From Natronohydrobacter sp. (GTDB lineage: Bacteria; Pseudomonadota; Alphaproteobacteria; Rhodobacterales; Rhodobacteraceae): a stretch of 22,510 nucleotides of DNA. Under the pieces are notes generated by a model that had not been told where the DNA came from, did no database searches, and saw nothing but the letters and a program-made list of their open reading frames with translations. Made by a program: the position numbers and the translations under genes. Location: positions 1-22,510 of the forward strand of contig SKSL01000094.1 in the NCBI GenBank assembly GCA_007123015.1, given 5' to 3'. Shown in pieces: positions 1 to 7,846 of the stretch (position 1 is the first letter of the stretch; each line of letters begins with the position of its first letter).

Positions 1-533
1 GTGTCAATCAGAGTGCCCGCCACAAAACACGGGATTTCGACTTCATTGTCGCCGCTCAATTTGCTGTCTTCAGTGCCAGGTGTCAGCGTGATGACGCCCT
101 CGTCAACTGGCGTCGAAGAAATCTCAACGCTTAGGATCGGACCGGGTGCCCATGGGTCATCGGCATTAAACGTGTTCGAGGGTGACACAAAACTGATCAC
201 GCCGCCACCAGGCCCTTCAAGCGAGAGCGCGACGGACTGGCCGCTCTGTGTGAAAGTTTCGCCCGTATCGGGATTCAGCTTGGTGTAGGTTCCCCAGAAT
301 TCATGAACACTGATGAGTTCATAGGTCTCGCCGTCGATTTCGACAGTGGACCCGGTCGGGATCAGATTGCCGAAAGTATCGTCTGGCGTGTCAAACTCCA
401 AGCCATTCAAGACATCCTTCAGTTCCGACAGGTCAGGATTGTCATCAAATGTGAAAGAGGTCCCGATCTCGGTCTCTGTCGAGATGCCGGAACCGCGTGT
501 CCAGATCAAGCCACCCACTGTGATCAATGGCAT
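1..533 (-). CDS. Hint-domain protein, N-terminal part (3' end outside window)
   Basis: An open frame reads on the minus strand from ATG at 531-533 to the window edge: 177 complete codons with no stop. The start has an AAAGGTG ribosome-binding sequence about 6 bases upstream. The last residues read IPCFVAGTLIDT, the usual opening of a bacterial Hint (Hedgehog/intein) domain, with the candidate self-processing cysteine at residue 169. In the family this cysteine attacks the preceding peptide bond in autoproteolysis. The preceding 168 residues are acidic, rich in Gly, Ser and Thr and probably beta-structured; I do not recognise a domain there. There is no N-terminal signal peptide, which agrees with type I secretion as is common for Hint proteins in Rhodobacterales (inference). 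The rest of the Hint domain and any C-terminal export signal lie outside the window. A promoter candidate precedes the gene at 643-672. Confidence 0.8.
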   Translation of the reverse strand, partial: MPLITVGGLIWTRGSGISTETEIGTSFTFDDNPDLSELKDVLNGLEFDTPDDTFGNLIPTGSTVEIDGETYELISVHEFWGTYTKLNPDTGETFTQSGQSVALSLEGPGGGVISFVSPSNTFNADDPWAPGPILSVEISSTPVDEGVITLTPGTEDSKLSGDNEVEIPCFVAGTLID

Positions 534-847
534 CGTTTATCACCTTTCATTGTTACTAACAGGCGGGCAACAAAATCCACACCCTACCTGCAACACCTGT
601 ACTCTCGGCGCTCTGCCGGGGCAGACGCGCTTGCGTACAGGGATCATACCACATCTTCACAGAGCTTCACAAATCTTTACGTCCAAAATGTGGCGCGCAC
701 GCAACAAACATGGAAAAATGAAAATCTGTCCCGAAAATCGCAACAAACGCACCACATCCGCATATTGTTCACAAATTTATTGCGCCAAAACTTTTTGCCC
801 CCCCTCTGCCCCGGTGCCATCATAGAATCAGTTCGCCCGCCAGCGCA
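534..847. other. Gene-free leader/promoter region of the Hint gene
   Basis: These 314 bases separate the end of the first DUF2189 gene from the start of the Hint gene. The region is AT-richer than its neighbours. It holds a promoter candidate for the Hint gene (643-672) and a ten-base direct repeat CGCAACAAAC at 700-709 and 739-748, with a related GCAACAAAA at 567-575. The short plus-strand frames across it have no ribosome-binding site and no family resemblance. A run of seven C's lies near 800, with no clear terminator hairpin. Confidence 0.6.
643..672 (-). promoter_or_regulatory. Sigma70-type promoter candidate for the Hint gene
   Basis: On the minus strand TTGTGA (667-672) and TATGAT (643-648) are separated by 18 bases. 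Both hexamers are close to the sigma70 consensus. The -10 lies about 110 bases before the Hint start codon, leaving a leader of roughly 100 bases. Promoter function is predicted from sequence only. Confidence 0.5.
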
Positions 848-1630
848 TCACACAAGCGCTTTGCGGTAAAGATGCCATGACGCATGCCCCAGCACAGGAA
901 GGACTAGGAAAAGCCCGACGAAAAAAGGTAACATTCCAGCGAAGAGCGATACCGCGATGATCAAGGCCCAAACGGTCATGACGCCGGGATTGGTCATCAC
1001 AAGCTTGAAGGACACGATCATTGCCGAGATGAAATCCACTTCGCGATCCAGCAGCAGTGGCAAGGACACCACGGTCAGCGCAAAGAGCACCCCGGCCATC
1101 AGGCCCCCTATAACCCCGCCGACCAGCAGCATCATCAGTCCGGGTCCGGACAGCAGCATATCGAGCGTCGAGGTCGTGATCGGGCGCATCCCGAAGAACA
1201 AGGCAAAAATCGTATGCGCGACAAAGACCCAGAACATGAAGGCCAGCATGATCACCATTGCCATTGACGGGATTTGCCGATCTTTCTGCGCAAAGACACA
1301 GCCTGCGACAGCACCCCAGGTCAGTGGTGCGCCTTTCTCCAGCCTACGGCTGACTTCGTACAGACCGGTTGCGGCGAAAGGGGCCAGAAGCGGGAAGCCG
1401 ACTGCAATCGGGATGAACCACCAACTCTGGCCCGAGGCGAGAAATATCGCATAGAGAACCAGCCCGCCCAGAACATAGACCAGTGAGAAGGCAACCCCAA
1501 AGACAGGCGCGCGCCGAAAATCCAGTAAACCCGCGCGCAGCACGTCGGCCAAATCGGCCAGCGATATTGTCTGAGGTTCTGGTATGGGCGATGGTGGCAG
1601 ATACCCTGCGCTTGTCGGCTGATCAGACAT
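848..1630 (-). CDS. DUF2189 family integral membrane protein (copy 1)
   Basis: This encodes a 260-residue hydrophobic protein with a polar N-terminal tail of about 35 residues and roughly six membrane segments (about residues 42-66, 70-92, 120-146, 158-190, 208-232 and 232-250). Family-typical stretches are the segment around FRRAPVFG, the short motif LYEVSRR, DREVDF in a loop, and PVLGHASWHLYRK at the C-terminus. Length and motifs match DUF2189 (COG5473), whose function is not established. The ATG start has a clear GGAGGAG site five bases upstream. A paralogue lies directly upstream on the same strand, sharing these motifs at matching positions, so the pair arose by tandem duplication. I cannot assign a transported substrate or enzymatic role. 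Confidence 0.87.
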   Translation of the reverse strand: MSDQPTSAGYLPPSPIPEPQTISLADLADVLRAGLLDFRRAPVFGVAFSLVYVLGGLVLYAIFLASGQSWWFIPIAVGFPLLAPFAATGLYEVSRRLEKGAPLTWGAVAGCVFAQKDRQIPSMAMVIMLAFMFWVFVAHTIFALFFGMRPITTSTLDMLLSGPGLMMLLVGGVIGGLMAGVLFALTVVSLPLLLDREVDFISAMIVSFKLVMTNPGVMTVWALIIAVSLFAGMLPFFVGLFLVLPVLGHASWHLYRKALV

Positions 1631-1692
1631 TCTTACTCCTCCGGTTCCCTACCCGCAAGGATAAGACTGTGGCTGGTTGTTGCGCAAGTCAG

Positions 1693-1724
1693 TTCGCGCC
1701 TGAACGCCAGCCTTCAGGCGCGAA
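1693..1724. repeat. Perfect 12-bp inverted repeat (hairpin) between the DUF2189 paralogues
   Basis: The arms TTCGCGCCTGAA (1693-1704) and TTCAGGCGCGAA (1713-1724) are exact inverted copies around an eight-base loop. In RNA this gives a very stable stem just after the stop of the upstream paralogue and before the start of the downstream one. No T-run follows on either strand, so it is not a textbook intrinsic terminator. It may attenuate transcription, protect a 3' end or set unequal expression of the two paralogues. Confidence 0.7.
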
Positions 1725-1735
1725 ACCTTGCCAGA

Positions 1736-2512
1736 TCATTCGGACGTCACGCGGCGATACAGATGCCATGTTGCGTGTCCAAGAACAGGAAGCGCGATGA
1801 ACAGACCCAGAAAGGCCGGTATCATTGCCGCGATCATGACGCCCGCGATGATCGCAGCCCAGCGCAGCATGACCTGTGGATTGCTGCGCACAGCTTCGAC
1901 ACTGGTGATCATGGCCGTGACGAAATCGACCTCGCGCTCCAGCAGCATCGGCAAGCTGATCACTGTGATCGAAAACAGGACCAGCGCCACGATGGCCCCG
2001 ACCGCAGACCCGACCAGCAGCATCAGGATACCGCTGCCCGACAGCAACGCCCCGAGATTCTCGAACCCTATCCCGCTTTGCGCCATGAAAATCGCGAAAA
2101 TGCCACGCGCCAGAATGATCCAGAAGCCGAAGATCAACAGCACGCCCACAGCCATCAGCGCAAGCTGGCCATCACCACGCCCTTTCAGCGCACCCAGCAC
2201 AGGCCCCCAGTCGAGCGGTTCACCGGCCTCGCGACGGCGACTGACCTCGTAAAGGCCAATGGCCGCGAATGGCGCGAAAAGCGGGAAGCCTGCTGCGATC
2301 GGGATGAACCAGACCGGCTGGCCCGCGGCGCCCAGGCCGAACCACAGACCCAAGCCGCCGAGCACATAGATCAGGGCAAAAAACAAGCCAAAGACAGGTG
2401 CGGCCTTGAAATCGGCGATGCCGGCGTCGAGCGCGGCGCGCAGGTCCGCCAGTTCGAGCTTTCGCGCTCCGGCCGGGACGGCTTCCGGGATTTCGACGAT
2501 AGTATCGGACAT
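1736..2512 (-). CDS. DUF2189 family integral membrane protein (copy 2)
   Basis: The product is 258 residues, a paralogue of the protein encoded just downstream, with the same topology: a short polar N-terminus and about six membrane segments. Shared landmarks are FKAAPVFG near residue 40, LYEVSRR near residue 92, EREVDF in the fourth loop and PVLGHATWHLYRR close to the C-terminus. An ATG six codons further upstream (2530) is in frame, but the sequence AGGAG lies eight bases before the ATG at 2512, so I chose 2512. The gene has its own promoter candidate (2544-2573) and is separated from prfB by 112 bases. The family (DUF2189, COG5473) has no assigned function. Confidence 0.87.
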   Translation of the reverse strand: MSDTIVEIPEAVPAGARKLELADLRAALDAGIADFKAAPVFGLFFALIYVLGGLGLWFGLGAAGQPVWFIPIAAGFPLFAPFAAIGLYEVSRRREAGEPLDWGPVLGALKGRGDGQLALMAVGVLLIFGFWIILARGIFAIFMAQSGIGFENLGALLSGSGILMLLVGSAVGAIVALVLFSITVISLPMLLEREVDFVTAMITSVEAVRSNPQVMLRWAAIIAGVMIAAMIPAFLGLFIALPVLGHATWHLYRRVTSE

Positions 2513-2543
2513 GTCTGAAACTCCTCGCATGACTCATGCATCC

Positions 2544-2573
2544 ATCATATGGCTGCGACAAACTGTCCTGCAA
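2544..2573 (-). promoter_or_regulatory. Sigma70-type promoter candidate for the DUF2189 pair
   Basis: On the minus strand TTGCAG (2568-2573) and TATGAT (2544-2549) are 18 bases apart, ending about 30 bases before the ATG at 2512. The same -10 hexamer and spacing occur in the candidate promoter of the Hint gene. It would allow the two membrane-protein genes to be transcribed independently of prfB. Confidence 0.5.
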
Positions 2574-2624
2574 GGAATTTCGGGCGATTATCTCATCTGA
2601 ACGGCCAGCTTCGAGCGCAAGGTT

Positions 2625-3752
2625 TCAATCAACAGCTGTCGCCTCGGCGCGGGATTTGCCGGCGACATCCAGCGCCAGTGTCGCAGCCATCAGCCCGTCA
2701 AGCGCCCCATCGAGCACCCCTTGCGTGTCCGAAGTCTCGAAACCGGTACGCAGGTCTTTCACCATCTGATACGGATGCAGCACATAGGACCGGATCTGGT
2801 TGCCCCAGCCAGCGTCGCCCTTGGCATCATGCGCCGCCTCGATCGCTTCAGTGCGTTTTCGCAATTCCAGCTCATATAGCCGCGATTTCAGCGCGTTCAT
2901 GGCAATTTCGCGGTTCTGGTGCTGGGATTTCTGGCTCGATGTGGTGACGATCCCGGTCGGGATATGGGTGATCCGCACAGCCGAATCGGTCGTGTTGACA
3001 TGCTGCCCACCAGCGCCGGAAGAGCGGTAGGTGTCAATGCGGATATCCGATGGATTGATGTCGATCTCGATATTGTCGTCCACAACCGGGTAGACCCAGA
3101 CCGAGCTGAACGAGGTATGCCGCCGCGCCGAACTGTCATAGGGAGAGATTCGCACCAGCCGGTGCACTCCCGATTCCGATTTCAGCCAGCCATAGGCATT
3201 GTGGCCGCTGATCTTGTAGGCGACAGAGCGGATGCCCGCTTCCTCGCCAGCGCTCTCGGACATCATCTCGACTGTATAGCCGCGCTTTTCGGCCCAGCGC
3301 ACATACATGCGCGCCAGCATCGACGCCCAGTCGCAGCTTTCCGTTCCCCCTGCCCCGGCATTGATTTCAAGGAAAGTGTCATTGCTGTCCGCCTCGCCAT
3401 TCAAGAGCGCTTCCAGCTCTTTCTCGGCGGCGACCTTGGCCAGCCGCGCGAGTTCGGCCTCGGCCTCGGCCACGACCTCGATATCGCCCTCGGCCTCGGC
3501 CAACTCGATCATGCCAGTCTGATCTTCCAGTTCCTGCGAGAGTGACCGCCAGGTTTCCAGTGCATCCGCCAGCAGACGCCGGTCGCGCATCAGCGCCTGC
3601 GCGCGCGCAGGGTTGTTCCACAGCTCCGGATCTTCGGACATAGCGTCGAATTCTTCCAGCCGGTGCGGGGCCGTGTCGATATCCATGCGCTGCCCCAGAA
3701 GCGTCAGCGATTTGCGGATCGCGTCAATATGGCCTTGCGTTTCAGAGCGCAT
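2625..3752 (-). CDS. prfB: Peptide chain release factor 2 (RF2)
   Basis: RF2 recognises UGA and UAA stop codons in the ribosomal A site and triggers release of the finished protein. The 375-residue product has the family length. It carries the universal GGQ peptidyl-hydrolysis motif at residues 248-250 (within RSSGAGGQHVN) and the stop-codon-reading tripeptide region at 203-205, here SPY instead of the SPF of E. coli, a variant I regard as normal for alphaproteobacterial RF2. An N-terminal helical domain spans about residues 1-110. The frame is continuous, so the programmed +1 frameshift that autoregulates E. coli prfB is absent. The gene follows mrcA on the same strand with a 74-base gap containing a small GC-rich hairpin, suggesting shared or read-through transcription. 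Confidence 0.97.
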   Translation of the reverse strand: MRSETQGHIDAIRKSLTLLGQRMDIDTAPHRLEEFDAMSEDPELWNNPARAQALMRDRRLLADALETWRSLSQELEDQTGMIELAEAEGDIEVVAEAEAELARLAKVAAEKELEALLNGEADSNDTFLEINAGAGGTESCDWASMLARMYVRWAEKRGYTVEMMSESAGEEAGIRSVAYKISGHNAYGWLKSESGVHRLVRISPYDSSARRHTSFSSVWVYPVVDDNIEIDINPSDIRIDTYRSSGAGGQHVNTTDSAVRITHIPTGIVTTSSQKSQHQNREIAMNALKSRLYELELRKRTEAIEAAHDAKGDAGWGNQIRSYVLHPYQMVKDLRTGFETSDTQGVLDGALDGLMAATLALDVAGKSRAEATAVD

Positions 3753-3784
3753 CCCGTCTCACCCTTGGCTGAACATTCATTGTC

Positions 3785-3803
3785 CGCGCGTGCATAACGC
3801 GCG
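3785..3803. repeat. GC-rich hairpin between mrcA and prfB
   Basis: CGCGCGT (3785-3791) and ACGCGCG (3797-3803) form a seven-base-pair stem with a five-base loop in the 74-base gap. No U-run follows on the minus strand, so full termination is doubtful. Partial attenuation between mrcA and prfB is possible. Confidence 0.45.
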
Positions 3804-3826
3804 CTGTCTGTCGGAGCAAGCCGCGC

Positions 3827-6352
3827 TCAGTAAAGCCCACCTGTCGATATGGTGCCGAGCGTCGCAGGCGCGCGCTGCACCGACCCGCGTCCGGCATCGG
3901 GGCGCTGAAGCTCTTCATACACCTCGCCGGGGGCGAACATCGGCAGGTCCGAGCCCAGCGAGAACCCGCCGTCAATGACAGCGGCAAGCCCGAAGATCGG
4001 CTCGATCCCTTCACGGAAGAATTCCGTCACCACATGCGACCCCGTCGCATTGTCGGGCAGCCGCGCGCCTGTGTTGCGGTCGATTTTCAGAAAATAGCCA
4101 CCTTCGGGCACCCGGAACCGGCCACCCCCATATTTCTTGATCGCTTCGAGCATGAACTCATTGAAGACGGGCCCACAGATCGACCCGCCCCCTGCCCCGC
4201 GCCCCAACGGACGCGGCTGGTCATAGCCGATATAGCACCCGGCCACGATATTGGACGTGTAGCCTACGAACCAGACATCACGCGCCTCATTGGTGGTACC
4301 GGTCTTGCCTGCCGCCGGCACAGGCAGATTGACCGTGCGCGCCGCCGTGCCACGCTCGACAACACCCTGCATCATCGCGGTCAGCTGATAGGCAGTCACA
4401 GCATCCATCACGCGCACGCGGCGATGCGTGATCCAGGGGGCGCGACCCGATGGCAGCGCGCGTTCTTCGCAGTCGACGCAATTGCGCTGGTCATGGCGGT
4501 AAATCGTTGTGCCCCAGCGATCCTGCACGCGGTCCACAAGCGTGGGCTCGACGCGCTCGCCACCATTGGCGAACATCGCATAGGCCGCCACCATGCGGAA
4601 CAAGGTCGTCTCCTGCGATCCCAGCGATGCTGCAAGGAATTGCTGCGCACGATCATAAACCCCGAAGCGTTCGGCATATCCACCCACGACATCCATGCCG
4701 ATTTCCTGCGCCAGTCGCACAGTCATCAGATTGCGCGACGACTCGATCCCGCGCCGAACCGGGGTCGGGCCGTAGAATTGATTCGACGCATTGGTCGGGC
4801 GCCAGATGCCTTGTGGGGTGTTCACCTCGATCGGACCATCGACCACAATCGTCGCGGGTGTGAAGCCAGAGTCCAAAGCCGCAGCATAAACAAACGGTTT
4901 ATAGGCCGATCCAGGCTGACGCTGCGCCTGTGTGGCCCGATTGAAGACCGAATGCTGATAAGAGAAGCCGCCCTGCATGGCGATCACGCGGCCGGTATTC
5001 ACATCCATCGCCATGAAGCCGCCCTGCACATTGGGCACTTGCCGCAGCGACCAGCGGATATGGCTGCCATCGCTGTCCGAGGTGACGCGGCGCACATAGA
5101 CCACATCGCCGACATCCAGATTGTCCGAGAGCGAACCCCGCGCCCAGTCGATATCAGGACGAGTCACGACATGGGGCGCGTGATAATCATCGGCCACGGC
5201 CTCGATCCCCAACCGGGTGCGGTCGGGGCTGACCTCGAGCACGACAGCCGGATACCAGCGATTTCCCAGAGTGATGTCGCGCGCAAGCTCAAGCCCGGCC
5301 AAGGCGCTGCGCCACGCATCTTCATCATCCAGAAGCTCTGGATCGATGCTGTGCCCCGCTGTGCGCAGCCGCCCCAGACCACGGTCATAGCGTTCAAGCG
5401 CGCGTTGCAGAGCGTGGGCCGCGTAAAGCTGCATTTCAGGATCAATTGTCGCCCGGATCGACAGACCACCGGCGAAAAACTCTTCTTCGCCAAATGTACC
5501 CGACAACTGGCGCCTGACTTCGTCAGTGAAGTAATCACGCGGGGGCATCGCACCGCGCGGGCTGGGAAAATCCCCGGACTGGACAGTCCGCAACGGTTCT
5601 GCACGGGCCGCGTCATGCTCGGGGCGCGAGATGAACCCGTTGCGCAGCATCTCCCCCAATACATAGTTCCGCCGGGCCGTGACGCGGTCGCGATTGCGGA
5701 CAGGATGATAGGTCGAGGGTGCCTGCGGCAAGGCCGCGAGGAACGCCATTTCGTGCAATTCCAGATCATCCAATGTCTTGTTGAAATAGGTCTGCGCCGC
5801 CGCAGTCACCCCGTAAGAATTCTGACCAAGGAAAATCTCGTTCAGGTAAAGCTCAAGAATCTGATCCTTGCTCAGGGTCTGCTCGACGCGACTGGCAAGA
5901 ATCAATTCCTTGATCTTCCGTTCCCCGGTGCGGTCCCCTGACAGCAGGAAGTTCTTCATCACCTGCTGTGTGATCGTCGACGCCCCACGAATATTCTCTC
6001 CGCGCGACGCGACAGCCTCATAGCCCGCAACGGCAATCGCGCGCGCATCGAAACCCGTATGGACATAGAAATTTCGGTCTTCCGCTGCGATGAAGGCATT
6101 TCTGACTTGCTCTGGGATATCGTCAATCGGGGTGAACAAGCGCCGTTCCTGCGCGAATTCGTCGATCAGACGCCCCTCGCCCGAATAAATCCGGCTGATC
6201 GTCGGCGGCGCATAGCTTGCAAGCTGCTCATGGCTGGGCAGATCCTGACTGTAAAACCAGAACACACCACCAATGGCGAGAAACAGGAAAAACAAGCCTG
6301 TAATGGCGAAACTGAAAATTCCGCCAAAGAAAGATAGAATCACTCTGAGCAC
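3827..6352 (-). CDS. mrcA: Penicillin-binding protein 1A (bifunctional transglycosylase/transpeptidase)
   Basis: This inner-membrane enzyme polymerises lipid II into glycan strands and cross-links the stem peptides. The 841-residue product has one N-terminal membrane anchor (about residues 7-35) and a GT51 transglycosylase domain (about 50-220) with catalytic Glu91 in EDRNFY and the GASTITQQ motif. An inserted OB-like region (about 300-440) follows, then a transpeptidase domain with Ser482 in SAYK, SRN at 539-541 and KTGT at 683-686. All active-site motifs are intact. I chose the GTG at 6352, which has an ACGAGG site at normal spacing; a GTG two codons upstream (6358) lies too close to that site. 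In many relatives an N-acetylmuramoyl-L-alanine amidase gene precedes mrcA; here it is absent and lolC is divergent. A good promoter lies at 6380-6408. Confidence 0.97.
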   Translation of the reverse strand: MLRVILSFFGGIFSFAITGLFFLFLAIGGVFWFYSQDLPSHEQLASYAPPTISRIYSGEGRLIDEFAQERRLFTPIDDIPEQVRNAFIAAEDRNFYVHTGFDARAIAVAGYEAVASRGENIRGASTITQQVMKNFLLSGDRTGERKIKELILASRVEQTLSKDQILELYLNEIFLGQNSYGVTAAAQTYFNKTLDDLELHEMAFLAALPQAPSTYHPVRNRDRVTARRNYVLGEMLRNGFISRPEHDAARAEPLRTVQSGDFPSPRGAMPPRDYFTDEVRRQLSGTFGEEEFFAGGLSIRATIDPEMQLYAAHALQRALERYDRGLGRLRTAGHSIDPELLDDEDAWRSALAGLELARDITLGNRWYPAVVLEVSPDRTRLGIEAVADDYHAPHVVTRPDIDWARGSLSDNLDVGDVVYVRRVTSDSDGSHIRWSLRQVPNVQGGFMAMDVNTGRVIAMQGGFSYQHSVFNRATQAQRQPGSAYKPFVYAAALDSGFTPATIVVDGPIEVNTPQGIWRPTNASNQFYGPTPVRRGIESSRNLMTVRLAQEIGMDVVGGYAERFGVYDRAQQFLAASLGSQETTLFRMVAAYAMFANGGERVEPTLVDRVQDRWGTTIYRHDQRNCVDCEERALPSGRAPWITHRRVRVMDAVTAYQLTAMMQGVVERGTAARTVNLPVPAAGKTGTTNEARDVWFVGYTSNIVAGCYIGYDQPRPLGRGAGGGSICGPVFNEFMLEAIKKYGGGRFRVPEGGYFLKIDRNTGARLPDNATGSHVVTEFFREGIEPIFGLAAVIDGGFSLGSDLPMFAPGEVYEELQRPDAGRGSVQRAPATLGTISTGGLY

Positions 6353-6379
6353 GCGCACCTCGTCAAACAGGTTGTAAGT

Positions 6380-6408
6380 ACAATAAGCTCTTTAGGCCGT
6401 CAGGTCAA
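6380..6408 (-). promoter_or_regulatory. Sigma70-type promoter candidate for mrcA-prfB
   Basis: TTGACC (6403-6408, read on the minus strand) and TATTGT (6380-6385) are spaced by exactly 17 bases, about 28 bases before the chosen mrcA start. This is the best sigma70-like match in the window. A ten-base palindrome TGTCATGACA lies just upstream at 6417-6426. Confidence 0.6.
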
Positions 6409-6544
6409 AACACGCTGTCATGACATCAACGACCCGACGTCACGCCGACTTTATCCCAAGACTGCCTGCGATCTCGTGAAGATCAACAATCTGCTTTGCG
6501 CTTGACCTTGGGGGTCATTCCTTGAAGGTTGCTGGCAATTCACA

Positions 6545-7846
6545 ATGCAGCGTGGTGGCATGGCAGGCCAGACTCCCCCTTTCGCCCCTTTTGAATGGTT
6601 GATCGCCTGGCGCTATCTGCGTGCCCGACGGGCCGAGGGCGGTGTCAGCGCCATGACCGTGATTTCGTTTCTGGGCATCATGCTGGCCGTCTTTGCGCTG
6701 ATCGCTACCCTTTCCGTGCGCTCTGGCTTCCGTGCCGAGTTCGTCGATACAATCCTGGGCGCGAATGCCCATGTCACAGTCTATTCCGCTGTCCATGTCG
6801 ACGAGGCCGGGCGCACCAGCCGTGTGATCGACGATTTCGAAGAGATGGCCGCGCGACTGGCCAAAGTCCCCGGCGTCACGCGGGTCGCGCCCCTGATCAA
6901 AGGGCAGGTCATGGCCTCGGCGCATGGGCGCAATACCGGGGTCGAGGTCTTCGGGATCAAACATGCCGATCTGCTGACGGTCCCGCGCGTGGCCGATCCC
7001 GACCATGCTCTGGGCGATATCGCGCGTTTTCCGGAAGGGGTGGCGATCGGGTCCGGCGTGGCGCGCGAGTTAAACCTGTCGATCGGGGATTCTGTGCGGG
7101 TGATTTCGCCGGACGGGGCGCGTACGGCCTTCGGGACAAGCCCGCGCATCTCGGCCTATGAAGTGGTCTATATCTTCAGTGCCGGGCGCTATGATATCGA
7201 CCGGACGCGGCTTTACATGCCATTCAAGGAAGCACAGATCTTCTTCAACCGCGACGGGGTTGCCGATGAGATGGAAGTGATGGTCGCCAATCCCGACCAG
7301 ATCGAGGGAATGCGCATGGACCTGTTACGCGCAGGCGGCGAGCGCGCGATGCTCTGGACATGGCGCGACAGTGCCGGGGCTTTCCTGCGCGCGCTCGATG
7401 TCGAAGATAATGTAATGTTCGTGATCCTGTCGATCCTGGTGCTGATTGCGGCGATGAATATCATCTCGGGGCTGATCATGCTGGTGAAAAACAAGGGCCG
7501 CGATATCGGGATTCTGCGCACCATGGGACTGACCGAAGGCGCGGTCTTGCGCGTGTTTTTCATCTGCGGCGCAAGCGTTGGTGTGCTGGGCACGATCGCC
7601 GGGGTCATTCTGGGCTGCCTGTTCGCGATCTATATCGATCAGGTCTTCAGCCTGGTGAATTATGTCTCGGGCGGGGGCGTCTGGGATCCCTCGATCCGGG
7701 GGATTTACGAATTGCCAGCCGAATTGCGCCTGGAAGATGTGCTGAAAGCTGTGGCGCTGTCGCTGTCACTCTCTTTCATCGTGACGATCTTTCCTGCGCG
7801 CCGCGCGGCCCGCATGAACCCGGTCGAGGCCCTGCGCTATGAATGA
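6545..7846 (+). CDS. lolC: Lipoprotein-releasing ABC transporter permease, LolC/LolE family
   Basis: This is the membrane subunit of the Lol machinery, which extracts lipoproteins from the inner membrane and hands them to LolA for outer-membrane delivery. The 433-residue product has the family length and a four-helix topology. One helix lies near 38-58, then a large periplasmic domain (about 60-285), then helices near 290-314, 335-363 and 398-416. The cytoplasmic segment KNKGRDIGILRTMG (315-328) is the typical ATPase-contacting helix, and the C-terminus MNPVEALRYE is conserved. The ATG at 6545 has a poor ribosome-binding site; a start at the ATG at 6560 (MAGQ) is equally likely and closer to relatives I know. 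It overlaps lolD by eight bases. No separate lolE is nearby, so a single LolF-like permease forming a homodimer is plausible (inference). Confidence 0.93.
   Translation: MQRGGMAGQTPPFAPFEWLIAWRYLRARRAEGGVSAMTVISFLGIMLAVFALIATLSVRSGFRAEFVDTILGANAHVTVYSAVHVDEAGRTSRVIDDFEEMAARLAKVPGVTRVAPLIKGQVMASAHGRNTGVEVFGIKHADLLTVPRVADPDHALGDIARFPEGVAIGSGVARELNLSIGDSVRVISPDGARTAFGTSPRISAYEVVYIFSAGRYDIDRTRLYMPFKEAQIFFNRDGVADEMEVMVANPDQIEGMRMDLLRAGGERAMLWTWRDSAGAFLRALDVEDNVMFVILSILVLIAAMNIISGLIMLVKNKGRDIGILRTMGLTEGAVLRVFFICGASVGVLGTIAGVILGCLFAIYIDQVFSLVNYVSGGGVWDPSIRGIYELPAELRLEDVLKAVALSLSLSFIVTIFPARRAARMNPVEALRYE

Noticed and set aside
2625..3752. Programmed frameshift in prfB
   Set aside because: The frame is continuous from the start through residue 375 with no internal stop, so recoding is not needed. 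SPY instead of SPF is treated as normal alphaproteobacterial variation.
4034..5941. Long plus-strand open frame (635 codons) opposite mrcA
   Set aside because: It is the antisense of a gene with all PBP1A motifs. Its translation is His/Arg-rich without domains, a common artefact of high-GC coding DNA.
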